Positions 41,639-45,436 of a stretch of 45,436 bases of DNA are shown here, in pieces (the stretch's first letter is position 1; each line of letters begins with the position of its first letter). The DNA lies in contig NZ_BDJL01000008.1 in NCBI RefSeq assembly GCF_001950325.1, positions 1 to 45,436 of the forward strand. The letters are read 5' to 3'. Under the pieces are notes generated by a model. It searched no databases and was not told the origin of the DNA. It saw only the letters and a program-made list of their open reading frames with translations. This DNA is from Carboxydothermus islandicus (lineage in GTDB: Bacteria; Bacillota; Z-2901; Carboxydothermales; Carboxydothermaceae). A program made the translations under genes and the position numbers.

Positions 41639-43348
41639 CTATAAAGTTTTTAAGAGCTGTCTTAAGCCATCCACTAACTCTTCTTTTTGGAAAACCTTTT
41701 CTTCCCGGGTTCGACGAATTTTTACCTCATATACCCCTTCATTTACGGTTCGTTTACCAACGGTTATCCGGAGCGGAATGCCAATTAAATCCGCATCTTT
41801 AAATTTAACCCCGGGTCGCTCGTCCCTGTCGTCTATCACAACCTCAAAGCCCGCGTTTAATAATAAATTATAAACTTCCTCCGCCATTTTCATTTGCTGT
41901 TCGTCCTTATTGGAAACCGGCACCACGATTATTTCAAAGGGAGCTATAGCCGCCGGCCAGATTATACCATCTTCATCATGGTTTTGCTCCACTGCTGCCG
42001 CCATAGTCCTGGTCACACCAATACCGTAACAACCCATAATGATGGGCTTTTGCTGCCCATTTTCATCTAAATAAAATGCACCCATTTTCCTGCTGTATTT
42101 GTCTTTAAGTTTAAAGATCTGCCCCACTTCAATCCCCCGGGCAAATACCAGGGCTTTTCCGCATTTAGGACACGGTTCTCCTTCTTCAACCAAACGAATG
42201 TCCGCATATTTTACCGCGGGCGAAAAATCCCTTTCGGGATTTACCCCGATCAAGTGATAACCCGTCTCGTTTGCTCCGGCAACCGCATTTAAAACATGTT
42301 TTACTTCCAGATCAGCAATTACCGGAATCTCTACCCCTACCGGACCTATCGAGCCGTATTCGGCCCCTAATACCTCTTCCACTTCCTGAGGTGAAGCAAG
42401 CTCTAAAACCAAACAATCCACCTGATTCTTTACTTTGACTTCATTAACTTCCCGGTCACCCCGCACTACTGCCAGTACATACCCATCATCGGCCTTAAAT
42501 AACACCGATTTTAAAATTTGTTTTTTCTCAACCTTTAAAAACGCGGCTACTTCGTCCACAGTTTTTACATTGGGAGTTGCTACTTTCTGGATCTGGGCAG
42601 GAGTTCCGATTACTTCGGGGATAAATTTTGTTTCCGCTTTTTCCAGATTTGCGGCATAGCCGCAGTTATCGTCGGGGCAATAGGCAACTACCGCTTCGCC
42701 GGAATTAGCCAGCACCATAAATTCGTGGGTGGTACTCCCACCAATAGCACCGGCATCCGCTTCCACCGCCCGAAACTTTAAACCGCAGCGGGTAAACACA
42801 TTGGTATAAGCTTCGTACATCTTGCGGTAACTTATTTCTAAGCCTTCTTCATCCCGGTCGAAAGAATAAAGATCCTTCATGATAAATTCGCGCCCGCGCA
42901 TTAAGCCAAAGCGAGGTCTTTTTTCGTCCCGGTACTTATTTTGAATCTGGTAAAGAAGCAGGGGTAATTCTTTATAAGACCTTACTTCCCTTCTTACCAG
43001 GTCGGTAATGATCTCTTCATGGGTAGGCCCCAGGCAAAAATCCCGGTTGTGCCGGTCTTTTAATTTAAAAAGTTCCGGACCGTAAACATGCCAGCGGCCC
43101 GTTTCAAGCCAAAGTTCCGCCGGCTGTAAAATCGGGAGCATTAATTCCTGGCCGCCCTGCCGGTCCATTTCCTCCCGGATAATCTGCATGATTTTTTTAA
43201 GAACCCTCTGGGCTAAAGGTAAATATGTATAAACCCCCGATGCTGATTTGCGGATAAAACCGGCCCGCAACAAAAGTTTATGACTTATTACTTCTGCTTC
43301 CGCAGGATTTTCTCTTAAAGTCGGCATAAAGTACTGGGATAGCCTCAT
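41639..43348 (-). CDS. proS: Prolyl-tRNA synthetase (bacterial type)
   Basis: A 569-residue class II synthetase charging tRNA-Pro. N-terminal core begins [13 protein letters not shown]; motif 2 region [17 protein letters not shown] (about 138-154); the editing insertion domain (about 225-400) is present, so mischarged Ala-tRNA-Pro can be cleared; motif 3 [13 protein letters not shown] (about 437); anticodon-binding domain at the end ([10 protein letters not shown] onward). No T-box leader: the ispG gene directly precedes and shares one base. Confidence 0.96.
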   Translation of the reverse strand: MRLSQYFMPTLRENPAEAEVISHKLLLRAGFIRKSASGVYTYLPLAQRVLKKIMQIIREEMDRQGGQELMLPILQPAELWLETGRWHVYGPELFKLKDRHNRDFCLGPTHEEIITDLVRREVRSYKELPLLLYQIQNKYRDEKRPRFGLMRGREFIMKDLYSFDRDEEGLEISYRKMYEAYTNVFTRCGLKFRAVEADAGAIGGSTTHEFMVLANSGEAVVAYCPDDNCGYAANLEKAETKFIPEVIGTPAQIQKVATPNVKTVDEVAAFLKVEKKQILKSVLFKADDGYVLAVVRGDREVNEVKVKNQVDCLVLELASPQEVEEVLGAEYGSIGPVGVEIPVIADLEVKHVLNAVAGANETGYHLIGVNPERDFSPAVKYADIRLVEEGEPCPKCGKALVFARGIEVGQIFKLKDKYSRKMGAFYLDENGQQKPIIMGCYGIGVTRTMAAAVEQNHDEDGIIWPAAIAPFEIIVVPVSNKDEQQMKMAEEVYNLLLNAGFEVVIDDRDERPGVKFKDADLIGIPLRITVGKRTVNEGVYEVKIRRTREEKVFQKEELVDGLRQLLKTL

Positions 43349-44424
43349 TACACTTCCTCCTCCAACTTTTTAATCTCTTCTTTTAATACTCTTAATATTT
43401 CTTCTTCCCTAATTTTTTTAACAACCTTCCCCTTTTTAAATAATAACGCTTCACCCCTGCCTCCGGCAATTCCTATGTCTGCTTCCCGGGCTTCGCCGGG
43501 GCCATTAACCACACAGCCCATTACCGCAATTTTCAGGGGTTTTTTGACGTTTTGAGCAAACTTCTCAACTTCCCGGGCTATTTTAATGATATCTACCTGG
43601 GTACGTCCGCAAGTTGGACAGGAAATAACTTCAGCCCCGTACTCCCTTAAACCCAGGGCTTTTAAAATTTGAAATCCTATCTTTACCTCTTCCACCGGAT
43701 CTGCTGTCAGAGAAACCCTCAAGGTATCACCAATACCTTCGGCCAAAAGGGCCCCGATCCCCACCGCAGATTTAATAATCCCGGTGGAACGGGGTCCCGC
43801 TTCGGTTACGCCAATATGGAACGGATAGTCAACTTTCTTTGCTAAAAGTCGGTAGGCTGCCAGCATTAACGGAATATCCGAGGCTTTAAGCGATATCTTG
43901 ATAAGGTCAAAATCCATATCTTCTAAAATTCCCACATGGTGGAGAGCGCTTTCCACCATCGCTTCAGGGGTAATGCCTCCATACTTCTCCATAAGCTTTT
44001 TTTCTAAAGAGCCGGCATTGACCCCTATCCGGATGGGAACTCGACGGTTTTTAGCTTCCCGCACGATAAGCCGAACTTTTTCGGCACTCCCGATATTTCC
44101 TGGATTCAGGCGAAGACCGTGAACTCCTGCCTCTAAAGCCATTAACGCTAACTTATAATCAAAGTGAATATCGGCAATAACCGGCAGGGGAGATTTTTCC
44201 ACGATTAATTTTAAGGCCCGGGCCGCTTCCTGATCGGGAACGGCCACCCGCACTAATTCACAGCCGGCTTTTTTGAGTCTATTAATTTGTCGTAAAGTTT
44301 TTTGCCAATCCCGGGTATCGGTATTGGTCATCGACTGCACGGTAATCGGAGCATCCCCACCCACCGGCACCGGTCCAATAAAAATGGTTTTCGTTTTTCG
44401 GCGCGGAAGTAGCAATTTAACCAC
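43348..44424 (-). CDS. ispG: 4-hydroxy-3-methylbut-2-en-1-yl diphosphate synthase
   Basis: A 358-residue [4Fe-4S] enzyme of the MEP isoprenoid pathway, converting MEcPP to HMBPP with reduced ferredoxin or flavodoxin. Signatures: [11 protein letters not shown] (30-40), RLNPGNIG (about 100), the cluster ligands CPTC (about 268-271) and [10 protein letters not shown] (about 303). The presence of the MEP pathway makes a mevalonate role for the HMG-CoA synthase-like protein at 12364 unlikely. Overlaps rseP by 8 nt and proS by one base. Confidence 0.96.
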   Translation of the reverse strand: MVKLLLPRRKTKTIFIGPVPVGGDAPITVQSMTNTDTRDWQKTLRQINRLKKAGCELVRVAVPDQEAARALKLIVEKSPLPVIADIHFDYKLALMALEAGVHGLRLNPGNIGSAEKVRLIVREAKNRRVPIRIGVNAGSLEKKLMEKYGGITPEAMVESALHHVGILEDMDFDLIKISLKASDIPLMLAAYRLLAKKVDYPFHIGVTEAGPRSTGIIKSAVGIGALLAEGIGDTLRVSLTADPVEEVKIGFQILKALGLREYGAEVISCPTCGRTQVDIIKIAREVEKFAQNVKKPLKIAVMGCVVNGPGEAREADIGIAGGRGEALLFKKGKVVKKIREEEILRVLKEEIKKLEEEV

Positions 44425-45436
44425 CTATTAGAGAAATAATGTCTTTATAAGTTATAATTAGCATCAGTAAAAGCAAAAGCCCAAATCCGATTAAATGAAT
44501 AAAGTTTTCCTTCTCCGGATCGATTGGTTTTCCCCGCAGAGCTTCAGCTAAAACAAACATAATCCGGCTGCCATCCAAAGCCGGAATGGGAAGCAAGTTA
44601 AAAATGCCAAGATTGATGCTTAAAAAAGCAGCCAGCTGTACCAGGGAACTCAGTCCAAACTGGGCAGCCCGGCCAATCTCCGAAACCACCCTTACCGGCC
44701 CCCCCAGCTCCATTGGAGCCTGGTTAACAAGCATTTTACCAAGAAACACTACAATTAAAGCGATTATTTTAAAGGTGTAAACAAAACCCAGGTACAATCC
44801 TTCCCAGATTGGTTTTCGTTCAATTTCCTGCCGGGGAACAATACCAATCTTTCCTTGCCCCTGGTCATCGGGGCGGGGAGTAACTACTATGGTTTTTTCC
44901 ATGTTTTCCCGTATAATTTTAAAGGTTAACGGTTTATTGGGATTTTTACTTATTTTTTCCACTAACTGTTCCCACGAAGTAATCTTAGTTTCGTTCACCG
45001 CTATTATTTTATCGCCGGGCTTAAATCCGGCCTCTGCCGCCGGCATATTGGGCTGAACCTGTTCAACCACCGGAATCGCTTTAGGGATTCCAAAGGCGCT
45101 AAAAACCAGCGCCAAGAGAACCACCGCCAGCAACAGGTTCATTCCCGAACCGGCAAATAACACTAAAGCCCGCTGCCAGACCGAGGCTTTTGTAAAACTG
45201 CCCCGGTCGTCCTCTTCTTCTTCCCCTTCTTCTAAATCCATCCCCTTCATTTTCACAAAACCGCCCAGAGGAATTAATCTTAAACTGTACTGCGTTTCCT
45301 TTTTCCGGGTTTTGGCTAAAAGCGGACCAAAACCGATGCTAAACTCTTTAACTACAATACCCACTTTTTTGGCCGCTAAAAAGTGACCAAGTTCGTGAAT
45401 CCAAATTAAAAGAAAAAAGATAACTATCGAGGCAAC
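44417..45436 (-). CDS. rseP: RseP site-2 zinc metalloprotease, 5' end outside the window
   Basis: A 339-residue piece of an intramembrane protease; the frame continues through the right edge, so a few N-terminal residues are missing. The zinc motif HELGH (near 45390) lies in the first membrane segment, a PDZ domain follows (VEQVQPNMPAAEAGFKPGDKII), and NLLPIPALDG carries the third metal ligand before the final membrane segment. It clips membrane-bound anti-sigma factors or signal peptides. The next genes beyond the edge are expected to be dxr and cdsA, from the usual order. Confidence 0.95.
   Translation of the reverse strand, partial: VASIVIFFLLIWIHELGHFLAAKKVGIVVKEFSIGFGPLLAKTRKKETQYSLRLIPLGGFVKMKGMDLEEGEEEEDDRGSFTKASVWQRALVLFAGSGMNLLLAVVLLALVFSAFGIPKAIPVVEQVQPNMPAAEAGFKPGDKIIAVNETKITSWEQLVEKISKNPNKPLTFKIIRENMEKTIVVTPRPDDQGQGKIGIVPRQEIERKPIWEGLYLGFVYTFKIIALIVVFLGKMLVNQAPMELGGPVRVVSEIGRAAQFGLSSLVQLAAFLSINLGIFNLLPIPALDGSRIMFVLAEALRGKPIDPEKENFIHLIGFGLLLLLMLIITYKDIISLIGG

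Noticed and set aside
41627..43400. Looked for a T-box leader for prolyl-tRNA synthetase
   Set aside because: proS directly overlaps ispG, so there is no room for a leader, and no T-box sequence was seen.

Overview
The window reads like chromosomal DNA of a thermophilic, anaerobic, spore-forming Firmicute. The closest match I can name from memory is Carboxydothermus hydrogenoformans; I could not run a search. The reasons are the Firmicutes-type PolC, the order rseP-ispG-proS-polC-rimP-nusA-ylxR-ylxQ-infB-rbfA-nrnA-truB-ribF-rpsO-pnp, a SleB-type spore cortex hydrolase, and a tungsten-type aldehyde:ferredoxin oxidoreductase. Nearly all genes lie on the minus strand, so transcription runs from high to low coordinates. 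Only the IclR regulator (15890-16675) and a 131-residue protein (20198-20593) are on the plus strand. No tRNA, rRNA, CRISPR array, IS element or prophage was seen.

Right half (about 23.5-45.4 kb): a conserved housekeeping block. RseP (cut by the window edge), IspG and ProRS overlap or abut. A TTG-started glycosyltransferase and an MgtC-family membrane protein then separate proS from polC, and a nitrilase-fold hydrolase separates polC from the rimP-nusA-infB operon. That operon has a good promoter (TTGCAG-17-TATAAT) and, between promoter and first gene, a 12-bp hairpin with a poor U tract that could be a NusA-sensitive attenuator. The block runs on through rbfA, nrnA, truB, ribF, a small unknown gene and rpsO with its terminator, then pnp and endonuclease IV. 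Several database-style starts are too long; I give the start next to the ribosome binding site.

Middle (about 16.7-23.5 kb): a tungsto-enzyme cassette (iron-type alcohol dehydrogenase, aldehyde:ferredoxin oxidoreductase, MoaD/ThiS-like protein) with 1- and 8-nt overlaps. Next come an unplaced 131-residue protein, a remnant of a subtilisin-family protease, an ABC ATPase, a DUF1992 protein, a 35-residue zinc-ribbon protein with its own promoter and candidate operator, a small 4-TM transporter and SleB.

Fatty-acid block (about 5.4-16.7 kb): one long minus-strand operon of beta-oxidation type, read from a TTGACA-18-TATACT promoter divergent from an IclR regulator. It holds two acyl-CoA dehydrogenases, a thiolase / HMG-CoA-synthase-like / DUF35 trio, 3-hydroxyacyl-CoA dehydrogenase, two crotonase-fold enzymes and a DUF362 Fe-S protein. 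Three members are decaying: a 50-codon stub of a second thiolase, an acyl-CoA synthetase with two internal deletions, and an alpha/beta hydrolase with three one-base frameshifts. The pathway seems to be losing its entry step.

Left end (0-5.3 kb): the most unusual part. A DHH phosphoesterase of NrnB/YngD type is followed on the same strand by a clear class-I cyclic-di-GMP (GEMM) riboswitch with an overlapping terminator. Downstream is a 458-residue protein that joins an N-terminal membrane anchor, a PD-(D/E)XK-like nuclease domain and a long glycine-zipper segment, then a PcrA/UvrD helicase and a 100-residue AT-rich unknown. The base pairing predicts that c-di-GMP switches this unit off. I regard this riboswitch-nuclease-helicase unit as the best candidate for an undescribed system in the window.
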